Part shown: in pieces, positions 45,105 to 53,673 of the stretch
How positions within the stretch are numbered: position 1 is the first letter of the stretch
How the letters are laid out: the number at the start of each line of letters is the position of its first letter
Source: CAYWOS01 sp964459985
GTDB lineage: Bacteria; Bacillota; Clostridia; Christensenellales; Aristaeellaceae
Assembly: GCA_964459985.1 (NCBI GenBank)
Contig: CAYWOS010000007.1
Span: 28,853-92,852 of the forward strand
DNA length: 64,000 nucleotides
Reading direction: 5' to 3'
The notes under the pieces: generated by a model
What the model was told of the DNA's origin: nothing
The model's input: only the letters and a program-made list of their open reading frames with translations
The model's database searches: none
Translations under genes and position numbers: made by a program

Positions 45105-46238
45105 GTGAGCATCATGCGAACGATACACGGGCAGAACGTCGCCTCCGTCAAGCAGGAAAACATCCGGCTGGCGCTCGATGTGATCGAGCGTCATCAACCC
45201 CTGTCGCGCACCGAGATCGCCGCGCTGACCGATATCAGCCCCGCCAGCATCACGCGCATCGTCGGCGCGCTGATCGGCTGCGGCCTGGTCTTTGAAAGCG
45301 AAACCATCGCCACGGGGCAGCGCGGGCGCAAGGCCATCCGCCTGTCCATGCGAAGCGACGGCATGTACGCCGCCGGCGTGTGCGTCGAGGCGGCGCGGCT
45401 GGTCGTCTGCGTCATCGACGGCCTTCGCGCGGTGCAGGCCGTCCGCTCCGTTCCCCTTGATATGCCGCGCCCGACGCCCGAGGATGTCGCCCGCGCCGCG
45501 CTCGCCGCGCTCAAGGATATGCCGTATTGCAGCCGCGTATCCGCCGTCGGGGTCAGCGTGGCGGGCATCGTCGATCCCGAGAGCGGGAAGGTGGCGCGCT
45601 CGGATCAGATGGGCTGGGAAAACGTGGCGCTGGGCGAGGTATTCTCAAGCGCGTTCGGCGTCCGCGCATGGGTTGAAAACGACGTCAAGGCGTGCCTGAT
45701 CGGCGAAAAGCAGCGCATGGGCACGCGGGGGGACGACGATATCGCCTACATTCTGGTAGGCACGGGCGTGGGCGTCGCCGCCGTATCGAACGGCGCGCTT
45801 GTGCGCGGCGCGCTCAACGAGTCGGGCGAGATCGAGCATCTTCCCTTCCCGTACGGCGACGATACGCTGGCGGCGCATCTTGTGGAAACGCGGCTGGTCG
45901 AGCGCGCGCGCGCCGCCGATCCTTCCGTGCGCGACGTCGGCGACATCATGGCGGCCCGCGCCCTGCGCGTTCCCTGGGCGGTCATGCTCACGGACGATTT
46001 CAAGCGCCATCTTCGTTTCGTCGTCGATCTGGTCAACGGGCTGTTCAATCCCAAGACCGTCGTGCTCGGCGGATCGATCATTCCGCGCGTCGCGCCGCTC
46101 ATCGCCGACTGGGTGGAAAGCGGGCGCGTCCAGACGGGAGAGGATTACGAACACGCGTGCACCATCGGCGCGGCGCAGCTTTCCATGCGGCACGCCATCC
46201 ACGCGCTCATCAGGGAAGAAAGCGGGGGAACGCCATGA
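45105..46238 (+). CDS. ROK family transcriptional regulator (NagC/XylR-like)
   Basis: 377-aa protein. Residues ~15-70 are a winged helix-turn-helix (RHQPLSRTEIAALTDISPAS, ITRIVGALIGCGLV), and ~85-370 a ROK/sugar-kinase fold (AVGVSVAGIVDPESG, WVENDVKACLIGE, YILVGTGVGVAAV, TVVLGGSIIPR). The zinc site is incomplete: the His in GEIEHLPF is present, but the following CxCGxxGCxE segment is missing and the sequence goes straight to YGDDTLAAHLVE. It is therefore a diverged ROK, probably without zinc. The GTG at 45105 is 5 bases after GAAGG; an ATG at 45114 is the alternative. It is divergent from the glycan operon and is its likely repressor. Confidence 0.9.
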   Translation: MSIMRTIHGQNVASVKQENIRLALDVIERHQPLSRTEIAALTDISPASITRIVGALIGCGLVFESETIATGQRGRKAIRLSMRSDGMYAAGVCVEAARLVVCVIDGLRAVQAVRSVPLDMPRPTPEDVARAALAALKDMPYCSRVSAVGVSVAGIVDPESGKVARSDQMGWENVALGEVFSSAFGVRAWVENDVKACLIGEKQRMGTRGDDDIAYILVGTGVGVAAVSNGALVRGALNESGEIEHLPFPYGDDTLAAHLVETRLVERARAADPSVRDVGDIMAARALRVPWAVMLTDDFKRHLRFVVDLVNGLFNPKTVVLGGSIIPRVAPLIADWVESGRVQTGEDYEHACTIGAAQLSMRHAIHALIREESGGTP

Positions 46239-46984
46239 ATCGCCTATTGATCGAGGTCTGCTGCGGCTCGGCGGACGACGCGATCGCCGCGCAGGCGGGC
46301 GGCGCCGATCGGATCGAGCTCAACAGCAATCTGTTTCACGGCGGGCTGACGCCGAGCGTCGGCACGCTCGATATCGTAAAAAGCAGGCTGACCATCCCCG
46401 TTATGGCGATGGTGCGGCCCAGGCAGGGCGGGTTTTGCTATACCGACGTCGAGTTCGAGGTCATGAAGGCCGATCTGCGCGCGCTGATCGCCCACGGCGC
46501 CGACGGTATCGTCACGGGCGTGCTGCGCGCCGACGGGACGATCGACGAAGATCGCTCGGCGCGTCTGCGCGACATCGCGGGCGACAAGCCCTGCGTTTTC
46601 CACCGCGCCATCGACGTGACGCCGGACTGGAAGCGCGCGCTCGAAACGCTGATCCGTCTGGGCTTTACGCGCGTGCTCACAAGCGGGCAGGAGAGCGACG
46701 TATTTTTCGGCATGGAAACGGTGCGCGACATGCGCCTGTTCGCCGGCGACGCCATCGAGATCCTGCCCGGCGCGGGCGTGACCGCGAAAAACGCAAGGCG
46801 CGTCGCCGAAATCACGGGCTGCGGGCAATTACACGTCGCCGCTTTCCGCGCCTGCCGGGATTCCTCCACGGAAAACAATCGCGGGATCTATTACGGCGGC
46901 GCGCTCTATCCCTCCGAAACGCTCTACGACGTGATCGATTCGGATTATATCGCGCGCGTCCGCGAGAACGCGGCATTTTCCTGA
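46235..46984 (+). CDS. cutC: CutC family protein
   Basis: 249-aa CutC-type TIM barrel: RLLIEVCCGSADDAIAAQ at the N-terminus, GADRIELNSNLFHGGLTPS, VMAMVRPRQGGFCYTDVEFE, and VFHRAIDVTPDW with the conserved HRAxD. CutC was named for copper homeostasis in E. coli, but a direct copper role is disputed and an enzymatic function is possible. The start overlaps the ROK stop as ATGA, so the two are co-translated. This pairing with a sugar regulator, in a sugar locus, favours a carbohydrate-related role; that is inference. Confidence 0.92.
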   Translation: MNRLLIEVCCGSADDAIAAQAGGADRIELNSNLFHGGLTPSVGTLDIVKSRLTIPVMAMVRPRQGGFCYTDVEFEVMKADLRALIAHGADGIVTGVLRADGTIDEDRSARLRDIAGDKPCVFHRAIDVTPDWKRALETLIRLGFTRVLTSGQESDVFFGMETVRDMRLFAGDAIEILPGAGVTAKNARRVAEITGCGQLHVAAFRACRDSSTENNRGIYYGGALYPSETLYDVIDSDYIARVRENAAFS

Positions 46985-46996
46985 AAAACGCGTGAT

Positions 46997-47036
46997 AAAA
47001 AGGACTGCCGCGCGGAAGCGAACGGCGGTCCTTTTT
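46997..47036. terminator. Bidirectional rho-independent terminator
   Basis: AAAAAGGACTGCCG (46997-47010) pairs with CGGCGGTCCTTTTT (47023-47036), one mismatch, with T-runs on both strands. It separates the convergent cutC and activase genes. Confidence 0.88.
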
Positions 47037-47063
47037 GTTGCATGACGCGTTTTTTCGCGGCGG

Positions 47064-47969
47064 TCAGCCGATCTTGGCGCTTTCGCAGCCGTACCCGATC
47101 AGGGCGGCAAGCCAGCGCGCTTTGACGGCGTCCGTCGTCATGTCGTGCGAAAGCATGTCCTCCTCCGCGCGCCCCACGCGCGCGCCCTTTTCCCTGCCCA
47201 TGTTGTGATACGCCATGATTTCGACGCCCTCGACGGCGGGCGTCCGCGCCGCCAGCGCGGCGATGCCGCGCAGATGCTCGTCGGAATCGTTGACGCCCTC
47301 GATCAGGGGGCAGCGCAGGATAATCCGCGCGCCCTGATCGTTCAGCCGTCGCAGGTTGTTGAGAATCAGATCGTTGGATACGCCGGTCAGCCGCCTATGC
47401 GCCTCGGGAGAAGTCGCCTTGTAATCGTAGAGGAACAGATCGGTCACGGACGACGCGCGCGCCATGTCCGCCCACGGCGCGAAACCGCTCGTCTCCATAC
47501 ACGTATGGATGCCGCGCGCGCGGCAGGCGGCCAGCAGCGCGACCGCAAACGCGGGCTGCGCCATCGGCTCGCCGCCCGATACCGTCACACCGCCGCCCGA
47601 GGCGTCGTAGTACGCCCTGTCAGCCTCAACCGTTCGCAGGATTTCGTCGACGTCCGCGCGCCTGCCGACCACCTTCAGCGCGCCCGCCGGGCAGCGCGCG
47701 GCGCAGCGCCCGCACGCGGCGCATCGGTCGCGGTCGATCAAATGCCCGCCGCCTTCTATGCGGTGCGCGCCGACGGGACAGGCGTCCGCGCAGCGTCCGC
47801 ACACTACGCACGCGCGCGCGTCATAGGACAATTCGGGCGCGGGATTCCACGATTCGGGATTGTGGCACCACGCGCAGCGAAGCGGACAGCCCTTCAAAAA
47901 GACGGTGGTGCGCACGCCCGGCCCGTCCTGAAACGAACAGCGCTGGATATCGAAAATCACGCCGCGCAT
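47064..47969 (-). CDS. Glycyl radical enzyme activase (radical SAM)
   Basis: 301-aa radical SAM enzyme that installs the glycyl radical on its partner enzyme. The SAM cluster motif is CPLRCAWC (Cys28, Cys32, Cys35). An inserted ferredoxin-like segment holds two more 4Fe-4S motifs (CVVCGRCADACP and CAACGRCAARCP), as in activases of non-PFL enzymes. VTVSGGEPMAQ binds SAM, and YDYKATSPEAHRRLTG is the usual downstream motif. It is encoded 156 bp after the glycyl radical enzyme on the same strand and surely serves it. Cytoplasmic and oxygen-sensitive. Confidence 0.93.
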   Translation of the reverse strand: MRGVIFDIQRCSFQDGPGVRTTVFLKGCPLRCAWCHNPESWNPAPELSYDARACVVCGRCADACPVGAHRIEGGGHLIDRDRCAACGRCAARCPAGALKVVGRRADVDEILRTVEADRAYYDASGGGVTVSGGEPMAQPAFAVALLAACRARGIHTCMETSGFAPWADMARASSVTDLFLYDYKATSPEAHRRLTGVSNDLILNNLRRLNDQGARIILRCPLIEGVNDSDEHLRGIAALAARTPAVEGVEIMAYHNMGREKGARVGRAEEDMLSHDMTTDAVKARWLAALIGYGCESAKIG

Positions 47970-48037
47970 GGCATCCTCCCCGCAAAGATCGCGCGCCCCG
48001 CCGTCGGCGCGGCGCGCCGCGCAAAAGCCCCGTCAAG

Positions 48038-48092
48038 CAGCCCGCGATCAGCCGTTCAAGCCCGTCAGCCCGCGATCAATCAGCCCGTGATC
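48038..48092. repeat. Three imperfect direct repeats of CAGCCCGYGATC
   Basis: CAGCCCGCGATCA at 48038-48050 and 48066-48078, and CAGCCCGTGATC at 48081-48092, within the 156-bp gap between the glycyl radical enzyme and activase genes. Spacing is 28 then 15 bp. Function unknown; nothing else is seen in this gap. Confidence 0.6.
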
Positions 48093-48125
48093 GATTCCCC
48101 GCGAGAAACACCCCGCGTTCCGCAA

Positions 48126-50312
48126 TCAATACAGCGTCCGCGAAAGCACTTCCTGCTGCACGTCCTTTTCCAATTCGACAAACCGCGCCGAAAAGCCGCC
48201 CACGCGCACCAGCAGGCTCCGATACCTGTCCGGCTCGGCGAGCGCGTTTTCCAGATCGCGCCGACCGACGACGGTGATCATCGCCTGCGTGCCGCCCCCG
48301 GCGAAATAGGCGTCCGTCAGCGCGCGAACCTTGTCGGGCATCTGCGCAAACAGCGCGCGGGAGAACTTCATGTTCTGCACCGCGCCGGCGTGGTGCTCGC
48401 AGGGCAATTTCAGGATGGAATTGAGCATGGCGGTCGGCCCGTTTTTGTCCATGCCGCCCGTCGGGTTGACGGCGTTCGCCATGAACGCGCGCGCGCGGCG
48501 GCCGTCGGCGGAAGCGCCGGTGAACCGGCCCAGATACGTGTTGGCGGAATTGTTGATGACCACCATCAAAAAGGACGAAAGCCCCACGCGCGACGCCTGC
48601 GCGCGGATGGTGTCCGCCATGAAAACATGCAGATCTCGCGCGATATCGTCGACCTGATCGTCGTCATTGCCGAACTTGGGCGCGGCAAGCAGCAGCGCGC
48701 GCTCCGCCTCATACCCGACGAAATCGTTCGAGAGCGCTTTAAGCAGCCGATCCTTCGATACGGAACCGTCGCGGTACACGCATTTCCTGATGGCGGCGAG
48801 GCTGTCCGTCGCGTTAATGTTCCCGTACGATTCCAGCGTCGCGCCCAGCCCGTCGATACCGCCCGACAGCATTCCGCGCCCGCGCTCGACGCAGCCGTCG
48901 TACAAAAGGCTCATCATCAGGAAGGGCGCCTGTTTCGCCGTTTCGGTCAGGATACATTGTTCGACCTCGGCGAGCCGCTCGATATAGTGCGTCAATTGGC
49001 GCTTGTACGCGGCGTACAGCTCGTCAAAGGTGTCAAACGCCTCGAGCCCGCCCGTTTTGATCCCCATATCGCGCCCGAACAGCAAATCCTTGCCGTCCGT
49101 CAGGGTGACTTCGAGCGCCTTGAGCAGATTGATGACGCCGTTGGGCGAACCGAAGGATTTGTGATCGATGATGTACTCGCCGCAGCCGAAGGGCACGTAC
49201 TGCTCGGCGGTTTCGCGCGGCAGCCCGAAGGCCTCCATGACGGCGGGGACGTTCACATCGTCGTTGTAGAGCATGGGATAGGTCGCGCCCGTGCCGATGA
49301 CGGCGTACGCCTTGTCAAGCAGCGCGGGGGACTGTCCATTGTAAAAGCGCAGAGACAATTGCGGCTCGATGTCGCGCACGCGCGACGCCGCTTCCATGCA
49401 CAGCATGGCGGCGCGGTCGGCGGCGGCGCCGTTTTTACGTCCCATGCCGCCGATGATGACGCGGCCGTGATACACCGTTTTCCGCGCCACCATGAGCCGA
49501 AACAGCCCGCACAGGCACTCGAGCGCGCATTCGTCGTCCGTATCGTCGGTCAGATACGGCGCGAGGAGATCGTCCAGCCGCCCGTAATCCATCACGCCGG
49601 CGAGACAGGCGTACAGCCACATCAACTGGATCGCCTGCGAAAGCGTTCGCGGCGCGTGATCGGCGATATACCCAAGGTCCTCCGCCATGCGCGTTTTGCC
49701 GAGCGCTTCTGCCTGCGCGGCGTATGCGAGGCAGCAGTCGCGCACGAGCGAAACGACCTCGCGCAGCGCGTCGTACAGGCCTTCCTCGGCGTCTTGATTG
49801 CTCTTCGCGCAGGCGTCGATCCTGTCCGCCAGCCCGTTCAGCCCCAGCGACATCAGTTCCTCAAAATTGAGGTACGCGCCCGTCATGCGGTAGAGCGGGA
49901 AGGCGACGCCCACGTCGCCCGCGAACGAATCGGACGGCATCGCCTCGCGCACGGCGTCGGAAAACGCGCGCTTGACGTGCGCGGTGGTGTTTTCACGCTC
50001 CCAGAACGCCATCGCGTCCCCGATCTCGCGCGCTTCCTCCGGCGAAGCATCCTCAAGCGCTTGCTCAAACACGTCGCGGCGATAGAAAAATCCCATGCCG
50101 TGCGGCAGGCTGTACAGCGTTACGTCGGGCGAAAAGCCCACGCCCGCCCATTCCATTTTGAGCGTGCGGCCGGCGAACAAATCGCCTTCCTCGATGGCGG
50201 GCAGCATCGCGGGATAGATCGCGCGCAGCGCGCGCGCCTCGCGCAGAGGCGGCGGCAGACGCCAACTCTCCCGGCAGACCTTCGTAAACGCAAGCTCGAA
50301 TTCAAGCGGCAT
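48126..50312 (-). CDS. Glycyl radical enzyme of unassigned subfamily
   Basis: 728-aa member of the pyruvate formate-lyase/glycyl radical superfamily. The thiyl Cys is Cys377 in VPFGCGEYI, with Glu379 two residues on; diol dehydratases and choline lyase have GCVEP here and PFL has a Cys pair. The C-terminal glycyl loop is RVGGFSARF (Gly706) instead of the usual RVxGY. The conserved core NSANTYLGRFTGASADGRRA is present. The single Cys with a nearby Glu suggests an eliminase or dehydratase rather than PFL, but both active-site motifs deviate from every subfamily I know. It lies between a D-lyxose isomerase gene (12 bp) and its activase, so a sugar or polyol substrate is likely. No signal peptide. 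Confidence 0.88.
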   Translation of the reverse strand: MPLEFELAFTKVCRESWRLPPPLREARALRAIYPAMLPAIEEGDLFAGRTLKMEWAGVGFSPDVTLYSLPHGMGFFYRRDVFEQALEDASPEEAREIGDAMAFWERENTTAHVKRAFSDAVREAMPSDSFAGDVGVAFPLYRMTGAYLNFEELMSLGLNGLADRIDACAKSNQDAEEGLYDALREVVSLVRDCCLAYAAQAEALGKTRMAEDLGYIADHAPRTLSQAIQLMWLYACLAGVMDYGRLDDLLAPYLTDDTDDECALECLCGLFRLMVARKTVYHGRVIIGGMGRKNGAAADRAAMLCMEAASRVRDIEPQLSLRFYNGQSPALLDKAYAVIGTGATYPMLYNDDVNVPAVMEAFGLPRETAEQYVPFGCGEYIIDHKSFGSPNGVINLLKALEVTLTDGKDLLFGRDMGIKTGGLEAFDTFDELYAAYKRQLTHYIERLAEVEQCILTETAKQAPFLMMSLLYDGCVERGRGMLSGGIDGLGATLESYGNINATDSLAAIRKCVYRDGSVSKDRLLKALSNDFVGYEAERALLLAAPKFGNDDDQVDDIARDLHVFMADTIRAQASRVGLSSFLMVVINNSANTYLGRFTGASADGRRARAFMANAVNPTGGMDKNGPTAMLNSILKLPCEHHAGAVQNMKFSRALFAQMPDKVRALTDAYFAGGGTQAMITVVGRRDLENALAEPDRYRSLLVRVGGFSARFVELEKDVQQEVLSRTLY

Positions 50313-50324
50313 GGCGGCGCTCCT

Positions 50325-50867
50325 TTACTCGTCGATCTTCGGCGCGCGCACGATGCGCGGGTCGGTGAACACGTCGGTTTCATCATGGCTGGCGGTGGAG
50401 AATTCCGATACGATCGCGCCCTCCGCGCCGCCCTGAAACCAGTGTTTGGTGTCGGGCAGCATGGTATACTGCTCGCCCGGCGTCAGAATGATCTCGTGGA
50501 AAACGGTGTAGTACGCCCCGTCGCCCTCGGGCGGGCGCGCTGCGGGCGCTTTCGCCGCCTCGCCGTCGACATACAGATAGACCTTGCCGGCGCGGCAGCG
50601 GAAGGTTTCCTGCTTGCCGGGCACGCCGTTCAGGGTGGGATGCGCGTGCTCGGGGCACGTCTGCCCGGGGAACAGCGCCAATTCCTTGGCGCAGCAGCGC
50701 GGAGTATTGACGTAGGTGATCAGCTCAAGCCCCGTCCTATCCAGATCGGCCAGCCCGAAATCCGCCACCTCGACGCGCGATTTTTCCTCGTCCGTCAGCG
50801 CGATGCCGGCGTTGTCCATCATGGCGAGAAAGCGCGCGCGCGCGCGTTCATAGGTTGCTCTGTCCAT
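50325..50867 (-). CDS. D-lyxose ketol-isomerase (cupin)
   Basis: 180-aa single-domain cupin of the D-lyxose isomerase family, which interconverts D-lyxose and D-xylulose and often D-mannose and D-fructose. Metal ligands are visible: His74 and His76 in CPEHAHP, Glu87 in GKQETFRC, and His142 in DTKHWFQGG. Other signatures are CCAKELALFPGQTCPEH and VSEFSTASHDETDVFTDPRI at the C-terminus. Length is normal. It sits in the GH13/glycyl-radical operon, so it may isomerise a sugar released by the GH13-like enzymes. Cytoplasmic; AAGGAG precedes the ATG. Confidence 0.9.
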   Translation of the reverse strand: MDRATYERARARFLAMMDNAGIALTDEEKSRVEVADFGLADLDRTGLELITYVNTPRCCAKELALFPGQTCPEHAHPTLNGVPGKQETFRCRAGKVYLYVDGEAAKAPAARPPEGDGAYYTVFHEIILTPGEQYTMLPDTKHWFQGGAEGAIVSEFSTASHDETDVFTDPRIVRAPKIDE

Positions 50868-50893
50868 AGCTTTCTCCTTGCGGCGGGACGGAA

Positions 50894-50920
50894 GCGGCGC
50901 GGAGCTTGATTCCGCGCCGC
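50894..50920. other. Intergenic 10-bp hairpin after the secreted-protein gene
   Basis: GCGGCGCGGA (50894-50903) and TCCGCGCCGC (50911-50920) around a 7-base loop, between the secreted-protein and isomerase genes. No T-run follows, like the hairpins after the binding-protein genes. Confidence 0.6.
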
Positions 50921-50937
50921 CCGATCCCGCGGGTTGT

Positions 50938-51543
50938 TTATTTGTAGGAAATGACGGGCATCACGCTGACGGCCGCGCCGCCGTCGTCGCCCGAGCGCAC
51001 GACGAACAGGATTTCGTAGCCTTCCTGCACCTCGACCGTGATGGCTTCGGTGGTGACGGGCGTTTCCGCCCATTCGCCCTCGGCGGGGAAGAGGATGTCA
51101 TACTCGCCCTCGGTTTCGGCGGGGGTCAGAATCTGCACGAGGTACGCCGGCCATTCGCTGCCGTCGTCCTTGACGACGAATTCCATCGGCGCGATCTCGA
51201 CGGTGCCCGCCTTGGGTGCGACAAACTTCACCACGATGTCGATGTATTCGCCGATCCACGTGCCGGGCATGGCCTGAATGCCGTCCCATTCGCAGATGGA
51301 GTGATACACCTGATCGGCGTCGGGGCTCTCGGAGAACTGCCAGTTATCGCCCCATGCGGGCGTGGCGTGCAGCTCGAAGATGCCGTTCTCGGCGATATCG
51401 CGGTACAGGTAGTACCACACGGGGCCTTGTTCGAGCGTGAGCGTGTCCTCGGTGAGCGCGTAGGTTTCGGGCGCTTCCTCCGCAACCGCGGTCAGGGAGA
51501 AGCAGAGCGCCAGAGCGAGCAACAGGGCAAACAGTTTCTTCAT
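50938..51543 (-). CDS. Secreted protein of unknown function
   Basis: 201-aa product with a clear signal peptide (MKKLFALLLALALCFSLTAV, cleavage near AVAEE). I do not recognise the mature ~180 residues. They are acidic, rich in beta-prone and aromatic residues (GPVWYYLYRDIAENGIFELH, WIGEYIDIVVKFVAPKAGTV, EILFVVRSGDD), suggesting a small beta-sandwich such as a sugar-binding module. No lipobox or cell-wall anchor. AAAGGAGA precedes the ATG at 51543. It is encoded directly after the secreted GH13-like protein, and an intergenic hairpin follows its gene, so an accessory that binds the same glycan outside the cell is possible. Confidence 0.8.
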   Translation of the reverse strand: MKKLFALLLALALCFSLTAVAEEAPETYALTEDTLTLEQGPVWYYLYRDIAENGIFELHATPAWGDNWQFSESPDADQVYHSICEWDGIQAMPGTWIGEYIDIVVKFVAPKAGTVEIAPMEFVVKDDGSEWPAYLVQILTPAETEGEYDILFPAEGEWAETPVTTEAITVEVQEGYEILFVVRSGDDGGAAVSVMPVISYK

Positions 51544-51597
51544 GGGAAAGTCTCCTTTCAATTTATACACCGAAGCGCTTGCCGCGCTTTGTGTTCG

Positions 51598-53673
51598 TCA
51601 TTGCGCCGAGAGCAGCAGGCAGCCGTAGGCGGGAATTTCGGCCGCGCCGTCCGCCAGCGCGCCCTCGCCGTACAGCACGGTGTACGCGCCGTCGGGCAAG
51701 GAATAGGCAACCGGGGTTTTGCCGAGATTGACCAGCGCCAGCCGCCGCGACGCGGCGTTTTCGCGCTCAAAGGCGATCAGCGCGCCCTCGCAGGGCAGGT
51801 ATACCGTGTCCATGTCGTCCGACAGCCATTGTTTGCGCGCCGCGAACAGGTCGGTAAAGAACGCCGTCAGGTCAAACCCCGCCTTGAAATGGTACAGATC
51901 GCTGTTTTCGTCGCCCATGTACAGGAAGGGCACGCCGTCGATCAGGCTCATGAGCGTCCACAGCGCCTTCGCCTTTTCCTCGCCGTACACGGCGGTGGCG
52001 CGCATTTGATCCCACGTCCACGAAACGGTGTCGTGATTGCCCAAGAAACGCAGCTTGAGCTGCCCGGGCACCGAGGACAGGCGCTCGCTCTCCAGCCAGT
52101 CGGAAAGCGTCCGCGCGAAGGTTTCCTCGTCGCATCCCCTTTCGCGCATGTCGTACATCAGCCGGTAGAGGGGCATATCGTAGAATATATCGGTCACGGC
52201 GGCGTAGAAAGGCGCGGGATGGAAGTTTTCGGGCAGCAGGAGCGGCGTTTTCCCGCTCTCCGCAAATCCCTCGCGGATGGCGGTCACGATGCCGACGCCG
52301 CCCTTCAGTCCCGAGGAGGAAGCGCGGTTGCCCGCCTGCGGCTGCCAGTTCGACAGCCCGCCCATCGCGCAGTCGACGCGCCCGCCGTCCACCGAAAAGC
52401 GCGCGACGTGCTCGGCGATCAAAGCCTTCGTGTACGCCTGATAATCGGCGTTCGCCATGTCAAAGCTCACGCAGTCCCACTCGATCTGCTTCTCGCCGTT
52501 TCGCGCGACGCTGCACCACTCGGGATGCTCCGCCGCCAGCGCGTCCTCGGGGAAAGGCCCGTGCGGCACGTAATCAAACAGCACGTTCATGCCCAGCCCG
52601 TGCGCGGTATCGACGTAGTATCTAACGTCCTCGTCGCCGCCGTAGCGCTTGTCGATCAGACGCTGATCGGTCGGCTCGTACACGCCGCGCCCGGTATGCT
52701 CGAAGATGGGCAGAATCCAGACGCTTTCAACGCCCATCTGCGCGAGCGCGGGCAGCGAATCGGCGTACGCGCGCATGGTTTTGGTATCGCGGAAGCCGCT
52801 GTCCATCGTGCCCGCCGGATGGCAGGAATACATCGGGCCGCTCTGATAGCCGGTGTCGGGCGCGTGATAGCCAAGCTCCGCGTACAGCGCCTGCACGGGC
52901 GCGTAGGCGTCCGCGCCCGTCAATTGCAGGTACATGTCGCCGGCGCGCAGCGTTTCGCCGGGCATAATCAACGCCTCGACCATCGCCAGATTGCTCACGT
53001 ACAGCGCGCCCTCGCGATCGGAATACACGCCGCACGACCATTTTTCCTCGGTGTCGAGGAACAGGACGTTGACGCCCGCGCCGCCGTCAAAGCGCACGAC
53101 CGTCAGGGGATTGCAGTAGTCGGTCTGCCGCACGGCGAACGCCTTGATGTCGCCCGCCGTGAACACGTCGCCCGGCGTGTTGCCGGGGAAGCGGAACGTC
53201 GTCCCCTCGGGGACGGCAAGACCGCGAAGCTGGAAATGCACGCCCTGAATCTCGCTCACGTACGACCGCGCCGAGGTGATTTCGGCCGACAGCTTGATCG
53301 CGTTTTCGACCTTTTGATACGCAAGGCGCACCGACAGCCCCTCGATTTCGTGCGTGATCACAAGCGTATCGCCCGCGTGATCGACGGTATAGCGCTCCGC
53401 CGCGACGGGCTTTTGCGCCTTGGGCACGATGCGCGCCAGATCCCACGTGTTCATGTCCGTAAAGCGCTGATAGCCCACGGTGTTCTGCGCGAAAGCGCCG
53501 TCGCAGCCGACGTCGGCGTATAGGCCGTCCATCAGGAGCGTTCCAGTCCGGTCGGCGAGCGCCGTGACCACGCCGTTTTCGACCGTCAGCGTCACGCCGC
53601 CCAGATCGTAGTCCTCGGCGGAGCAAACCAGAGGGATCGCCAGCAGGATCAACAGAAGAAATAACTTTCTCAT
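51598..53673 (-). CDS. Secreted GH13-like (alpha-amylase family) protein
   Basis: 691-aa product with a signal peptide (MRKLFLLLILLAIPLVCSAE). Residues ~20-270 are a beta-rich N-terminal domain. The barrel (~275-610) carries GH13 regions: I FDYVPHG (Asp367), II GRVDCAMGG (nucleophile Asp434 after Arg432), III LLLPENF (acid/base Glu482), IV FLGNHD (Asp548). A short C-terminal beta domain follows. Region I lacks the usual Asn-His pair, so specificity is probably not that of ordinary alpha-amylases. The ATG at 53673 overlaps the previous gene's stop (ATGA). It is a paralogue of that cytoplasmic protein with a signal peptide added. Confidence 0.87.
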   Translation of the reverse strand: MRKLFLLLILLAIPLVCSAEDYDLGGVTLTVENGVVTALADRTGTLLMDGLYADVGCDGAFAQNTVGYQRFTDMNTWDLARIVPKAQKPVAAERYTVDHAGDTLVITHEIEGLSVRLAYQKVENAIKLSAEITSARSYVSEIQGVHFQLRGLAVPEGTTFRFPGNTPGDVFTAGDIKAFAVRQTDYCNPLTVVRFDGGAGVNVLFLDTEEKWSCGVYSDREGALYVSNLAMVEALIMPGETLRAGDMYLQLTGADAYAPVQALYAELGYHAPDTGYQSGPMYSCHPAGTMDSGFRDTKTMRAYADSLPALAQMGVESVWILPIFEHTGRGVYEPTDQRLIDKRYGGDEDVRYYVDTAHGLGMNVLFDYVPHGPFPEDALAAEHPEWCSVARNGEKQIEWDCVSFDMANADYQAYTKALIAEHVARFSVDGGRVDCAMGGLSNWQPQAGNRASSSGLKGGVGIVTAIREGFAESGKTPLLLPENFHPAPFYAAVTDIFYDMPLYRLMYDMRERGCDEETFARTLSDWLESERLSSVPGQLKLRFLGNHDTVSWTWDQMRATAVYGEEKAKALWTLMSLIDGVPFLYMGDENSDLYHFKAGFDLTAFFTDLFAARKQWLSDDMDTVYLPCEGALIAFERENAASRRLALVNLGKTPVAYSLPDGAYTVLYGEGALADGAAEIPAYGCLLLSAQ

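Noticed and set aside
47145..50909. 1254-residue plus-strand open frame
   Set aside because: It mirrors the activase, glycyl radical enzyme and isomerase genes, all of which have clear motifs on the minus strand.
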